In this document: piece after piece, positions 37,727 through 51,839 of the stretch
How positions within the stretch are numbered: the stretch's first letter is position 1
Layout: each line of letters starts with the position of its first letter
Notes under the pieces: model-generated
What the model was told of the DNA's origin: nothing
The model's database searches: none
What the model saw: only the letters and a program-made list of their open reading frames with translations
Program-made: the position numbers and the translations under genes
Assembly (NCBI RefSeq): GCF_002078875.1
Contig: NC_034410.1
Location: forward strand, 104,618,353 to 104,682,352
Length of the DNA: 64,000 nt
Reading direction: 5' to 3'
Source of the DNA: Numida meleagris
Taxonomy: Eukaryota; Chordata; Aves; Galliformes; Numididae

Positions 37727-40700
37727 GAAGATAACAAGCACTACTGCCATTGCATCTTGTGAACTGGAAAAAAGTTCATTCCATTTACTCCTTGAATTAA
37801 ACAGATGTTTTTTTCTGCCTGCTAAGGACTCTCTGGATTTAAAGCTTTTCTCTCAGTGAAGAAGTCAGAAATGTCATAATCAACAAGAGAGTGTTAGCTG
37901 CTACTGAATACAATAATCCTCTTCATGAAACTTGGACCCTAAACAGATTTAGAGGGCTGGCATGGGAATGCCTTTAAAGAATTCGGTGCCAGAAGAAACA
38001 CTGGCATCAATTAAATGGTGTTCGGCCAGGTTTCAGGAGAAAAAAAATATTATGTCATACAATTTGTATTTTTTAACTGAATTTGGCCTGTCTGATCCAA
38101 ATTGTTGCTCCTGTCTGAAAGAGATTCCAAAAATGGTACAGTATTTTGTAGTTCCACGATCAAGAGATCAGTGACACTCTGGAATGCTATTTATATCTCT
38201 GTGAAACAAAAATAAAAGTGAACGTACAAATATAACCATCATATTAGAATTCTGTACCTGCTTTCAAAAGGGGTTAAAACGTTGGAAGATTTTATAAAGT
38301 ATAGAAAAATAAGTTTCAAATTGGCAGTTTTGGGTACCACAAGACACTCTGACAGCTGTGCTGACAGCAAACAAGATCCAAAAGATGTTAGCGAACTCGG
38401 GTATGCTGAAACACCTCATCACAGCTTTGTCCAAAATCTCTAATTTCCCATGAAAAGGTCATTCTTCACCTTGACTTCTTCTTTTCTGCTTTGCGTTTTT
38501 CCATTAACGTTATATAATTTTGTGCTACGACACAAAAAAAACATCATAACGAAATGTGCCAACACCAAGCAATTTACAACACCTCACACACTGGAATAGT
38601 GACATTACTTAAAGTATCACTCAAGATTTAAGAGGAAAAAAAAAAGTTAACATTCTTGCAATTTCATTGAAGCCACTAAAATAAGACTTCAGAATACTTG
38701 GAAAGTATTTCACATTTATGATTAAAAATACAGAAAGCAAATGGGCTTATTAGGAAGTCCTATAAGTACTCAGTACAGCCAAAACAAGACGAAATTATTC
38801 ATGTTTGGAAAATAAATCCATTGCTGATCTTGAAAGCCCGAGCAAGAATAAACTCAACCTTGCTGAGCAAAAACCAACAAGGAAGATGTTAAAAAGTGAA
38901 CACACATTTCATTGTTACTTTTTCCTTGCCATAACAATCAAAGAAACATTTGACCTACAAATTAAGATAATCTACCCACTGCATAAAGAAGCACAATACT
39001 GTACTGTCAAATAATAGAAATAAATGTCTGTGACAGTAACATTATCACTTTGCAAGCCATCAGTAAGATAAACTTCATGTACAAAAGCCCAGAATACGTA
39101 AACAAAGCAACATGAATTTCTGCAGAAATTCTGACCTGCAAGCACTGTTCTGCAAGGTGTAACTCAAATGATAGTGAACTAAGGGGAAAGACAGTAGCTA
39201 CATGTTTAGATGATCCAGGCATTGAAGGATGCCCTCTACAGAGGTGGAACAATTATCATTCGATCGTAATATCACATAATCTACTGATGGGTTATCAAGG
39301 TAAACACTTTCAGGGCATCCTCTACTAATCATGACATCTGTAACATCAAATCTGTACTGTTTCAATGCACATAAAAACTTCAATACCAGAGTAAAAAGTG
39401 CATATACAGAGAAAAACATCATTAAATAAAAAAAATTAAATCAAATGTTAAATTAAATGAAGAGACACCACTCAGGACACCACTCAAGATAACACTGATT
39501 AGTACTCACTACAGCAGGAAGACTTGGTTCCTGAACAATTTCTACAGCACACATCACATTACCTTTGCATTCAATAGCAGTCCTCACAAATGACAATGGA
39601 AAATGAATGGAAAATATCTCCTCTCTCCTGCAAAATGAGAACAGACCAGGGCAGCCTTGCAACTGATCCTTTCCTGAGTTGGCAGGTCTAAGATTTACAG
39701 ATCTACAAATGCTATCATTTTGGGAATACTTTAAGTTAGAAATTGTAACAGAATTTTTCCAGAAGCTAGGAAGAGCTGTGTATTTCTCAGAGTAGGCCCC
39801 ACAGTTTCAATCAAAGGAAGAATTCAATGTCATCATTTCTGTACAGACATCAAGAAACATTTTTGTTCCCAACTAACCTACTGATCAAACACTAAGGAAA
39901 AGGGAGAGCTTTCCTAGGAATATGAATCAGCAAGCGTATTTTGGAAGGAGTTATTACTTCAGTGCCCAACGTTAAAGTAGACAGAAATGAAGACTTGCAG
40001 AGTTGCACGAGACTACACATGATTTTGTGCCTCATGACAAAGTGTTCAAAAATTGGTTTAATATCATGGTTGTGTTCCAAAAATTTACCAAGCTGTTATT
40101 TTTTGTGAAACATCAAAGACAAAAGCTAAAGGTATTGTCAAGGTTATTATGGCTCTATATTCTTGCCAGTGTTTTGAATGACTCATTGGAGGAAAGGAAC
40201 CAAATGAAAAATAGGAGAAAACAACCATTAGTGGAAAAAAGAAAAGAAAAAAAAGAAAAAAATGTTCAGCAATGTGCTGAAGGAGTCTGTCAAGTGATAT
40301 GCGCTCCTCCTTCCCAAAGGACTCAGTGACATATTGTGAAACTCACAAATCATTCTTGCTAAAAAGAACTTATACTGCCTTCTCCTCAGGGACCAGAGGC
40401 AACCTCCCAGCTTGGCTATAATGCCAACTAAGTTACTGTGACAAGAGCAAGCAAAAACAAGAGACAATAAATTGTAGCTTAGAATCACCTGTTCCGTGAT
40501 TTGCTCCAAGCACAACAAAGCGATAACAAGTAGATTTCTTAAATCCTAGGCAGGTAAAATGGAACAGGACAAAGCCTACTCCACTTCTCCTCCATCCAGT
40601 TGGAGTGGAGGCAAAGCAGATTGTGTGATGCCTGTTCCCTCCCTCCATAGCATCAAAAACCATCCATTAACATTAATTTCTTTACTAACTGTTTCAATAA

Positions 40701-42609
40701 TACACTTCCGTGTTTGAGACCCCTGCATTTGTTTGCTGTTAATTATATACTTCAGTGCCAGGAGGATTCCTGAGTATTACTGTCCTCCATCACACATCAG
40801 TGTGGCCTTCTTCATGGTCCACACTCTTTCCTGCACAAATTGAATAGCTTGCCTAAATAAAACTGCAAAAACAGCTTTTTGCCAAGAGATATGTGAAGAA
40901 ATGTCTCCTTCCCATCCTGAAAGAGTAGGACTCTAGTTGTATGCCAGGTCTTGCTCTTACGGCCTTTTAAGTACATTTAGCCTTCTTTTTCATAATCAGA
41001 ATTAATTTATTCTACCTTTTTTTTCCCCTCCACATTAGCACTCAGGATAGACTTTCTTCATGAGATTTTATTTAACAGTACCTTTTGCTCCACCATCAGT
41101 TCTGTCCCATTGCATGTTCAGCTTTGCTTAACCGCACTACTCTTCCAGAAACTGAGGAAGTCTTCTGTCACACTATAGGTGGTCTAGAAAGTCAAATATC
41201 TCTTTTGCTGTTGTGGCTTAGGCAGAAGGTCATGCGAGGGAAATAAAAAAAATACATTGCTCTCTATTCATTTAGAAGATGGTATCTCATCCAGTGTACC
41301 CATTTTCCTCACTCATTGCTCTCTCTTCTCTGACAATGCAAGCCTTAGATTGCATCTCCGATTTTATTGACATCCTTTCATTTCATCTTTTACCCTAATT
41401 CTGTGATGTTATGCATTACACGAACACCTTGCAGAGGATTACTTTACATCAGTGTTTTCACTACCCTGTGCTGTGAACCAAGCTAGGCTTTCTTTTCTTT
41501 TAGAACTGAAAGGTTTTGAATTTTTGCTGGAGTTTCAAACAGTACTTTCTCAGGGCCCAAACCCCTGTGTCACAATCACATCTTGGTCAGATATTCCTGA
41601 CACTCAGGTGTGGGAAAAACAACCACTTGCAAGAAACAACTTTTACTCTTGCATGTAATTTAATTATTTTTTATTTTGGTTGAAGATTGTGCAAACACAT
41701 TCTGTATCATGGTTTGGAAAGTGAGTGTAGCAAAGAGTGCCTCAGAGTTGCAACGCTTAACCTTTTACCCGGTGAATGAAGACAACATTAAGTTTGGCAA
41801 ACCTGAACACAACTTGGATTCAGACAGTTTGTGTTACAAGCCTATAAGGGAAGCAATTTATTCAGCAATATTTTCTTCGAAAAAACCAACCACAAACAGA
41901 TTTCAGGTCAACAGAAACAGCCAGTTAGCACCAATTTCAGTGAGAATTTATGATTTCTCTGCAACAGAATGCAGAAAAATAACTACTTGAGTGCAGAAGT
42001 GCTTATCTGAAGCTCTTCCTCTTTTTCAACTCTTCAAGCATTACGTACAGTAAGAACGTGGGAGAGACAAAGTTTGCAAAGAGGATTTCAAACTTGTGTT
42101 TCTCTTCTCAAAAATTTTGTATTCCTTTCCCTCCAGAAGTTACTATAATGACTTTTTTTTTTTTTACAAATATTTATGAATAAGCAAACGCAAGTTTGAA
42201 AGAATGATTTTATGTTATTAGTATAAAACATCTTTTTGGTGAACTATTCATGTCTGAAGTGTTTAATTCATGTTATTGTTACACCTAATGGAGCTTTACT
42301 GATTTTTGGTGAGGAATTCTTCGGTTTCTTTAAGAAGCAGTTTTTCTTATTTTATCATAAAGCCCAGCAGTGAATATCAAATTTATAAAAGTGCTGCATA
42401 TTCTCAAGCATCGTCTCTAGATGCATATTCTCTATCATGCTTTATTAAACACAGAGAGATCACAAGGTTTTTTTCCTCTTCTATATAATTCCTTAAGAAC
42501 AAAGATAAAAGCAAAGTAAAAGCAGTAAAACCACAGCATCAGTAACCAGGGGAATTACAGCAAGGTTTTGTCATAGCTGTACATTTCAGCTCCATCTTTG
42601 GGGAACATC

Positions 42610-42875
42610 TTTGGTATGCTCCCTTAAGACTTAAAGAGTGTCTTTAGATTCCAGGGGTGAGATGCAGCCTTTTTTGCTCTTAGCAAAGTAAATCTCCCTA
42701 CCCTTGGGCAGATCAGCACTTCCTCTCAACTTGGTGTCATCTGCAAACTTACTGAGGGTGCACTCAATCCCCTTGTCCAGGTTATCAATAAAGATATTAA
42801 ACAGGACTGAAATCAGTGCTCTGACTGGCCCCAATACTGGGGAACACCACTCATGACCAGTGCAGACCAGTTGGA
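42610..42875 (-). mobile_element. CR1 reverse-transcriptase fragment
   Basis: The minus strand encodes [20 protein letters not shown] followed by FADDTKL, the RT palm motif region of CR1 ORF2 (FADD is the catalytic box). It is an isolated internal piece with no CR1 3' end attached. The 67-residue frame at 42834-42631 is this fragment. Confidence 0.85.
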
Positions 42876-45800
42876 TTTAACTCCATTCACCACCATTGAT
42901 AACCTAGTAATAGTATATTCGAGTAACACTTTACAAGACATTTGAAAGAACCAAGAGCTATATTAGTTTTTCCCTACTTTTAATCTTTAAAATTATTGTT
43001 GAAAAAATGGTATTACCAAGTTGTAGTATTCTGGGATCTAACCGGGAATCCCCAGAGCTAAAAACATAGTCACAGTGGGAACACAAGAAAAATCTTGGTC
43101 CTGCTGCAGCAAGCATTACACTGACATCAGCAAGGATAGGACCTCCTCCTCTCACTTAGCTGATGGAAAACCACACAAGGTGATTTTTATTCCTGTGGCA
43201 GTCTGGGTCATTACATGTAGTTGCTTGGCAAATCTCAAACAGCTGTCTAAAGGTTGTACATCTGGCAAAAAGTTAGATTATTTGAACAGAAATAGCATAT
43301 TTTAAATGTAAGCTATTCTGGGTATCAGCAAGAATTTACTGTTGAAGTTTGGAGGATGACAAAAACCATATTTACCATGCATGAATCCTAATCACTATTG
43401 ACAAGAACTATTCCTGACAGCCCTAACACTTATTTGTTGAATTCATATATTCAAATCTGATAGGCAAAAGGAAAAAGCTGACTCAGCCTCAGATAACAGA
43501 AACTGCCATCATCACTCAGCTATGAACAAACAGAAGTACTGTCAGACTAGTTTTTGTTGTTACCCAATGCCAAGAGATGCCACACATACAGTACAACCAC
43601 AGCATAACAGGTGTCGATGCTCCTCCAGTCCATTCCAGCACTCCTCTGTGAACGCTGAAACCTTTCAGTTTGGGATGACACGTTTCAAAGTTGACAAAAT
43701 ACCTTTTAATGCCATAGTTGCCCCTGCATATAATCTCGAGGAATTACAAATCCATTCCTATAATGCTGTCTTATAAATTTCAGTACATTCTAACATAGAA
43801 ACCCTCAGCCACATCACATTCATTATGACTGTTTGCCTTTTTGCACAGCTGGTCAGAACACTGTATTATATATTTCTTATTTTACAAAAAGATTCTTGTT
43901 TAAATAAAAAGGAACTTATTGCTGTGGTCAGCTCTGGCAACAATTATTTTTTATGCAAGCCAGAGGTACCTGTGAGCCAGAGAAATACTTGTAGTGAAGA
44001 GAGAAAAGCTCTTAGCAAGAAATTCACTCAGTCTGCTCTCCCCACCAACACCACTAATCTCCCACACACCTTCTTAGCATCTCGCACCTACCTAGCACCT
44101 TGGCTTCTCTGGAGTAGGAGATGTACGCCATCCAGTGCAGGGCTGCAGCTGAGACCTAGTGCCTCTGAACACATTCCCAGATCAATAACAGTGATTGAGA
44201 CAGCAGAGTGGGAAGGAAAAAAATATTTTCACAGCTGTCCTTTCAAATAAATGTTGAGTGTTCTCAGATCTCACCTTCTATGTCCGATCACAGGCAGATC
44301 ATCTGCCCTGCAGCTCTATTGCCAGGGCAGCCAGGCAGTCACTGTGGGAAAGCACTGTAACAGCATTTAATAAATGTATACGAAAATAAAAAATTCCACC
44401 AAAAATTCTGTTTTTGAGATTTTCCAGGAAAAAAAAAAACAGTTTTGCATAAAAATACTTCTTCAGAGCTAAGCACACTAGTAGGTAAGTGAGAAAAACA
44501 GTGCTGAGTCTCTGTTTTCTTTGCTTCATTGGTACATTTACCTCACTAAGCAGAATGTTCAACTCCTATTTGTTTTGCTTGGGGATATCTACAACTTATA
44601 AAACTAGGCCCATAAAAGTGACTCTAGGTCATTAGTTGCAGATAAGCATTAGTCACTCTGTTGTGGGAACAAGAAACAGAATGCCTATACTTGGAAAAAA
44701 AATACTGCTATAACTGGATGGTAAAAAACAGCTTTCCAGTGTGATCAGAGTTAATTTGGCAAGTTCCCAAAATTGTCATATTTCTATAAACCAACTATAA
44801 TTTCATTGCCTCTTAACATATACACACACATTTTTTTTTCCACGTGAAGTCAGCCTGCGCTCAACAAAATAATGGCAAAGATATTTATGCATATTGTGGC
44901 ATACATCTATTCCCAACTTTTCTCTTTTTTGATGAAGGAATTTGAAATAATCCTCTGTCTTGGGAGACAAAAATGAATTCTCTTAGATCTTCCACCATGT
45001 GGGCATACACAACCACGTGAGCAGAAGAAAAGAGTTTCAGTGGACAGTGGAAACATTTTCAGGATGCTTCTAAAAACATCACTGAACTTGTGCAAACGGG
45101 TCCATTTTTTCCAATTGCTCCACAAACACCAGGCATGTTTCTCTTTCTGACCAGAACCATCAACAAAATAAAGTGAAAACATGGGCTATGCTGGGCTGTT
45201 TGGGTGCCATCCACTTCAAAAACGCCAGTAGTACACACAGCTTTTGGAGATGGAAGGGAGCAGGAGCTGCCATTTGCACAGATGGAAAATTTCAGCTTCA
45301 AAGTTAGTCACCTTCAATCAACTGCTCTTTTTCCCTTTAAAACGTTCACACTAACTCCACTTAATCTCTTTATCCAGTATAAAATCTTGGTTACATTGGC
45401 ACTGCTCCTTAATCAGTCACAAATTCAGAAGTTCTGTGCGTGTGGTTTTTTTTTTTTTAAGTCTATTTATAAAAGCTGGAATCTCTCTGCAATCACTAGA
45501 AAATTGGCAGTTTTATAGATTTTCCACTCTTTCAGCAAGAGCTCTTTCCCTCCATACATGTTTAAAAGAGATCATTAAAAGACACAGTGGGTTGTAAACT
45601 CTAGTACGTCCTGCACTGATCAGATCCTCATCTCTCAGCTGATAACAGTGCTGATAGATAAACACTGTGCAGAGCTCTGAGAGCAGGCAGAACCTTGCCA
45701 CAGCTGCATCAAAGCTCATTTTTTCTGAACAGCAAGGCATTTTAAAGCTTTTTATCTAAAAAAGCCCTGTCTAACTCACAAGGCCTTTTAGTTGTGAGCT

Positions 45801-48800
45801 GTTTTTTCCATTCTGTTTTCACCATGTCTCAAAAGTTTGTCCATGCCAACACTACTGGTGAGGCGAGACTGAACTCTGCAGTTGGCAGTATCTTCTGCTC
45901 GTTATCTAAATGAAATAAAAAGGGTATGCCAACATCCAAATCACCCCATTTGTTAACCTTGTACAATAAGGACGAGCGTCCTCTGCACACTGCTGCTCTG
46001 CCAGAAAGGTCCTGAAATGCAAGAGACGGGAAGCACCACGAGAAAACCTCACAACTCTCAGCAAGGATCTCATACAACCTCTGTAAAAATCACAGAGGGC
46101 ATCATTCGAAGATGCTTGCAGTAAGCACAAATTAATTAGGAAGCAGGCCCAGCTCAGAGGTCAACTCCACAGCCTAAAACCATGAAATCTGTACATAAAT
46201 AATGGTGGTTTCCAGAAGCTTTGTAATTCTGACATTTTGGCCACTGAAAGTAGTGAACAGAGAATACTGAGAAACAGGAATGGAGTGGGAGTGGTGCTAC
46301 AAGCAAGTTCTTGTAAGCAATTCTTCCTATACCTTTGATCTTCACCACACCTTTTCCAGTTCTATTATGTAGTTTTGGGGACGTGGAGACCAGAATCACA
46401 AATAGTACCAAGACACGGTGGGATTGCAGTGAAATAATCAAGTTGGTTTTCATACCATGATAGCTATCTACACTGCTTCAGAGTCAGTTTTATTCCCATC
46501 GTTCGCCATTTCCAAATGAATCGAGAAAGGTTGTTCTGACTCTTTCTCCCAGCCTCCTCACAGGATTAGCCTGCCTTTGAAAGGCAAAATTATACTCCTG
46601 TGAAACCGTCTTGTACTTCACTGGTTGGCTCAGTGCCCAGTTGGCCAGTATTTTACCAGAATTACCCATCACAGTCTAGGGTCACATCTGCCTCCTCTGT
46701 ATCAGCACCACAGTCCCTTTTTGCATCCTCTCTCACAGAGGGAGAGATGTGGGTTTACTCCCAAGAAGTGAGGTGCCAGCCACACACGGCTGTCATCAGG
46801 CTGCTCACAGTACCTGACTTAGCCTTTCTTGTTCTCTCCATTAAAATGCATTAGCTCTTTTTAGACAGCTAAAACATACTAAGGCCACTGTCCATAATGT
46901 TCCCTCTCTAAATCATCCTTGAAAACTTTAATACTCATTAGCTCGACGCCTGCAAAGCTCTTCTCTTAAAGCCAGCCTTTCCTGTTCTCTAGAGAAAGCT
47001 TAGCAGAACATCTGCTTTATCCTTGTGATTTTTCCTCATTTCTTTGGAGCTCACGGCTGTTTTCTCAGAAAAGATTTTCTTTGTGTACAACTTTCCATCA
47101 GTCTTTGGTGACAAGGAAATGTCCTTCCCTGTATGTAGATGGGTCACATCTGCTCTCACACTATGGTTCCAACAGCCCGTTAAAGACTTTGTTTAACAAC
47201 AAATACTCCGTTTTTCACTTCAAGATCTTTACATATATAATCAGCAATTTGTTGACTCACATTTACCTTGTCCAGATTATTGTCAGGTAAATTCCTTTCA
47301 CCTAACTGCATCCTTTCTATGTCTGCATTGTCTTCAACTGTTTCTTTCAGCTGCCCCTTAATTTACCCTCTTGCCCTCCTGACATATTCTGCATTTTATT
47401 TCCAGTCGCACCTTTTCATGTGCGAAAGCCAGATATGATGATCACATACGTATCCTCTCTTCTCCCTCGTATTGCATTATTAAAACCTCTTATTGGCTGT
47501 AGTATCTTGACATCACAGGACTCATATCAAGTGTTTGGAGAAAAAGTGTAAAAAACTCCTGTTCCATGAGCTTCCCCATGGGCAGCTGTAACAGATCTCC
47601 CAGATCTTCTTCATGGCATCAGGCTCATGGGCATTTGCTGCCTGAAGACTCTTTCCTGTAAGGAGTAAAGAATCTGATTCTGTCTGACTCAAGTGATTCC
47701 TGATTCAGTGCCATAGGGAAACACTACAGAGTGCTAAAGGGAACGCACTGCAGATCTACATTAAACCCCGTAATATATTTTCAGCAAAAGGAGTCCCTTC
47801 TGGATTATATTTCTTCCTAAGTGATTCCATAGCTATTTCTTGAAGAATTATTTCCTCAGTTCTGGAGAAGGGGAGGATGGTTAGGCAAAGAGGGATGGGG
47901 GAATTAATTTTGGGTTTGGTCTTCTCAACATAGGTATCCAGCTACTTCAAATAATTCTCCTCTACAGAACAGTTTCCTTCCATGCTCTGTCTTACAACGC
48001 GGCTTCTGTCGCAGACTGAATCAATTGCAATGCACAACCTAAAGGAGAAAACTGATCTCAGAAGATCCCTGCTGCACTCTGCACCTGGCTGAGACCACAC
48101 ACACTTGACACGTGCCAGACAAAGTTACACACATCGAACTGTTTCCCTCCTTAAGTTTGCACAGTGCAGTTGTGCACAACTCCCTCATTTCTCGCCACCA
48201 CACAACAGGGGTCTTGCTTCTCTATGCAGAAGCAAGTTAGAACATATCGATGTAAAAAGTGACATTACCCCTTTCCTGTAAGACAAGTTGCAGCAAAAGT
48301 GAAGGGAAACACAAGTGCCAGCACTCACACTTTGCTAATCTTTTATCAGATAGTTTAAAAATTCATGCGATCTTGACTTGTTCCAAAAGATGTACACACT
48401 GCAATGACACCAGCCTTGGCCAACAAGAAAGGCTGGACCTGTCCCCAGGATCCCCATATTTCTGAAAGATATTGTAGTCAGAGCAGCTCAGAATCACTTA
48501 GCAATATCACTGGTACAGTCTTGCATAAAACACGTATCTGAATCCTTGTGGTTGTTAACTGGGCAGTGACCAATTGTTCCAATACAAAGACAACAGTTAC
48601 CTCCATAGGCCACCACTGCCTGGTCAGGCTGCACCATACAGCGCTGCACAGCATCCTAATTCAGAAGTCACATACTTTCTGACTACCAGAGAAAGGCTGA
48701 CACTGGCCTGCAGACAAATATCAAAACCAGCAATTTATTTGTGTACGAGAATAAAAACAACAGGTCAAAGCATCACCAGCTTATGAGAGGTATGACAGGC

Positions 48801-48802
48801 TG

Positions 48803-48890
48803 AAGAATCAGAATCGTTTGAGTTGGAAGGGACCCTCAAAGGCCACCTAGTCCAACTCCCCTGCAATGAACAGGGACATCTACATCAGGA
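48803..48890 (-). mobile_element. CR1 LINE, short 3' tail
   Basis: Reverse-complement CR1 terminus with GAGTTGGAAGGGACCCTCAA, CCACCTAGTCCAACTCCCCT and GCAATGAACAGGGACATC. Only about 88 bases remain. Confidence 0.88.
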
Positions 48891-49229
48891 ACAAATCGAA
48901 ATCCCGTACCTTCACTAATCAAATGTCAGCTTCCCTAACAAATACTCAAAAGACTCAGAGAAACAATTTTCAAAGCTGTCACAGGCAGTGACATATTCAA
49001 AAACAAAACACTCAACACCACTGCAAATAGAATAAATTATAGTGACCCTTCCTCCCAGCCTCAGGAGCATTCCATTCATGCACTCCAGCCCTCTGCCACC
49101 ATTTAGTTTTTTTTTCCAGAACATGGGATTTTCGGAGAGTACATTCCAGATTTTCACTCTTTTGTTTTGAGACTCATCATAAGAAACAACACCCACAGCC
49201 CAGCGTTTGGTGTAAGCCGGACGGATAGC

Positions 49230-49760
49230 AGCCTACTTGAAGTCAATCTACGGTTTTCCTGCAACTCCCCAAATCCTGGAACTGATGTTCCAAACGCGGC
49301 AATACGAACAAATAAATAAATCGAAGGACGGAGCAGATGCACAACACAAAAATTCCGTTTTAAAAGTTCCACTGCTCCCGTACCTGTATCATCGATGCCA
49401 CGCCATGCCGGCCCGGACGGGAGGCGAACGCCCTCCAACCCCTGTGGCAGCAGCAGCACCTGTGGAGCCGGCGGCGGGGCGGGCAAGGATAAGCGAGGAG
49501 GAGGTACCCCCGGCCCCGGGCCCCACGCGCGAATTTCCCACCGGCCCCCGGGCCGCCCCCCAGGCACCCGCCGACCCCCGAGCCGCCCCTCCCGCCGCTG
49601 ACCTCGGGCAGGTAGAGCCGGCCTGCGACGGCGCTGCCGGGCGGAGCGCTGCGGGAGAGCGGGGAGGTAGCGCTCCGCTGCTCCGAGCGGTTGCGGCCGT
49701 GCGGCTTGTGCCCGGTTGCGGGGATGTTCCGCTCCTAAAGCCACATGACGCGACTCTTGC
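49230..49760. promoter_or_regulatory. CpG island, probable promoter of an unidentified transcript
   Basis: A sharp rise to very high GC with dense CpG (runs such as CCGGCCCCGGGCCCCACGCG) in otherwise AT-rich DNA. In birds this usually marks a promoter. Long open frames on both strands (229 and 236 residues) follow from the lack of AT-rich stops and show no domain I recognise. Candidate donors exist both ways: plus GGGCAG|GTAGAG near 49609, and minus GATACAG|GTACGG with the exon end at 49384. Direction is unresolved. A minus-strand start could supply the 5' UTR exon that OPN5L1 exon 1 seems to need, 20.6 kb away, but nothing proves it. Confidence 0.75.
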
Positions 49761-49795
49761 AAGGCAGATCTGGAGCCGTCTCTATCTCGCTGGGG

Positions 49796-49890
49796 AAAAA
49801 AAAAAAAGAAAGGAAGGAAGAAAAAAGGGAAAAAAAAAAATCTCGAACCTGAACTCCACAGCACTGGGGTTTAAAAAAAAAAAAAAAAAA
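49796..49890. repeat. Poly-A/GGAA-rich tracts beside the CpG island
   Basis: Three A runs separated by GGAAGGAAG and a short unique piece. On the minus strand they encode only Phe/Pro-rich low complexity. Confidence 0.85.
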
Positions 49891-50341
49891 GCAAAAGCAA
49901 ATCAAACCCCCTTAGGTTCACTGTAAAAAAGTGGGATGTTCTCAGTGCTTCTTTAAAGGCCATCCCTTGAGATCATCTTCTGTGTATGGAGAGGAGAAGA
50001 GGCAGCCTATCTGATTGTCATAATCTGGGCAAACCCAAAGTGAGCACGGTTCAGACTTTGGCTCTACCCATTGCTATTGATGTGCCCAAACACTCCATGT
50101 TGGTTGTGAAGAAACTGAGGCTGCTCCACAGCCTCTTGCAGGGAGCCTTGTTTCACCAACCACCCAAGCAGCAGTACCCTGGGGTCTGCCAGAGACAACC
50201 TCTTCTGGATTCCTCACGTTCCACAGCAGGCCAACAGGTCAAATATAGCAAAACTATGAAAGTAACACACACACACCTAGCAGCAGTAAAAGCAGCAATG
50301 CAGGAAATGGTAGAGGGAGTCACGTCAACCCCGTCAACCCC

Positions 50342-50800
50342 ACAGAATCATTTCATAGAATCATTAAGGTTGGAAAAGACAACTATTATTATCTAGTCCA
50401 ACCACCAACCATCCCCACTGTGCCCACTGACCACATCCCTCAGTGCCACATCCACACGGTTCTTGAACACCTCCAGGGACGGTGACTCCACCATCTCCCT
50501 GGGCAGCCTGTGCCAGTGCCTCACTGCTCCTCCTGAGAAGAAACTGTTCCTAACATCCAACCTGAACCTCCCCTGGTGCAACGTTAGGCCATTACCTCTC
50601 ATCCTATCACTGTTATCTGGGAGAAGAGGCCAACCCCCACCTCACCACAACCTCCTTTCAAGCAGTTGGAGAGAGCGATAAGGTCTCCCCTGAGCCTCTT
50701 TTTCTCCAGACTGAACAATCCCAGTTCTCTCAGCTGCTCCCCTTAAGGCTTTGCTCCAGACCCTTCACCAGCTTCATTGCCCTTTTTTGGAGACTCTTTC
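50342..50800 (-). mobile_element. CR1 LINE, 3' region
   Basis: Reverse-complement CR1 from a double octamer tail (CAGAATCATTTCATAGAATC) through GGTTCTTGAACACCTCCAGG, GAAACTGTTCCTAACATCCA and CCAGACTGAACAATCCCAG to CCTTCACCAGCTTCATTGCC. It lies about 600 bases from the CpG island. Confidence 0.94.
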
Positions 50801-51839
50801 TGAGTCTCCTCCAAGCAGCAATCCACAGACATAGATCTCAAATATTTGCTACTTGTTAGCCATATAGTCCCAAGAAATTCCAAACAGCTACAATTCATAA
50901 AAACACTCTCTACCCAAGACTGCTCTCACAGAGATTTTGTGCAGGGAAAAATATATATATATTTATATATTATTTTGTTTATAGTATGCGTTTGATCCTG
51001 TGAAACTCTAACAGTAGAAAAGACAAGAATGCTAGTTGAAACCTTATCCCACTTCATTTTCCCTCCATCAGGTTATGAATTTATATTAATTAATTCTCAT
51101 TTCTGCAAAGGAAGAGGTCATGTAGGCTATTAATGTTACAAAGAAAACTAAGAGATGGTATGCAATTCCCAAATACAAGCACATCTCCCAGAACACTTCA
51201 ATCTTCTTTCAAAGCAAGTACGCATGTGGGAACTGCTCTGATTCTTCCAACTCTATCAGCCACCTCCAAAATACCACCACCCTCTGAACCTCACCTTGCA
51301 GATGCCCAAGCACTCTCTTGCAGCTGTTCACAGAATACCAGCATGCTCACCGGTTTTCCTCCATGCCTCCACACCTGGTTTTTCCACAGCCTTTCCAGAT
51401 TCCCCAGCATCCTAGACCATTTCTCCTTAGCTTAACAGCACTTGCTCCTATCAAAGTGAGCTTCTTCCTCAACCTCTACAACTGCAGTGGCCGATGCTTG
51501 CTTCTCCATATAAAACATCAGCAGGCAGGCAGTGACATTTGGCTGCTCAGGCTGGTTATCAACAGCAGTTCTTCATCCCTTCATGAAATGAATGAGGCAG
51601 GCCAAAGGCAGGACCGCGTAGGTGGTTTAAATCATCTGTGCCAGCATTTGTGGGATAGGAGCCAGAAGGACAGGTGGGCCTGTGATGTGGAGCAGCTGCC
51701 TTCACCCTTCACACTCCTTCAGGAGCTGCACAGAGCTCACTTAAAATCAGTCCTTGGCATCACATCCGGATGCGTGGGCAGACTTCAGTTCTGCACTTTG
51801 AACCGTGCAGATTTCACGCTGTTTCACAAACAGAGGATG

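Larger units (their letters stand above)
37727..49229. other. Non-coding, two CR1 scraps
   Basis: No protein-level signal. Frames such as 41676-41990 (+, 104 residues), 40003-40329 (+, Lys-rich end) and 43825-44250 (+, 141 residues) lack known motifs and splice context. Confidence 0.55.

Noticed and set aside
49154..49926. Overlapping 229- and 236-residue frames on both strands
   Set aside because: They lie in the CpG island, are Pro/Arg/Ala low complexity or poly-Phe from A tracts, and show no domain. They are open because GC-rich DNA lacks stops.
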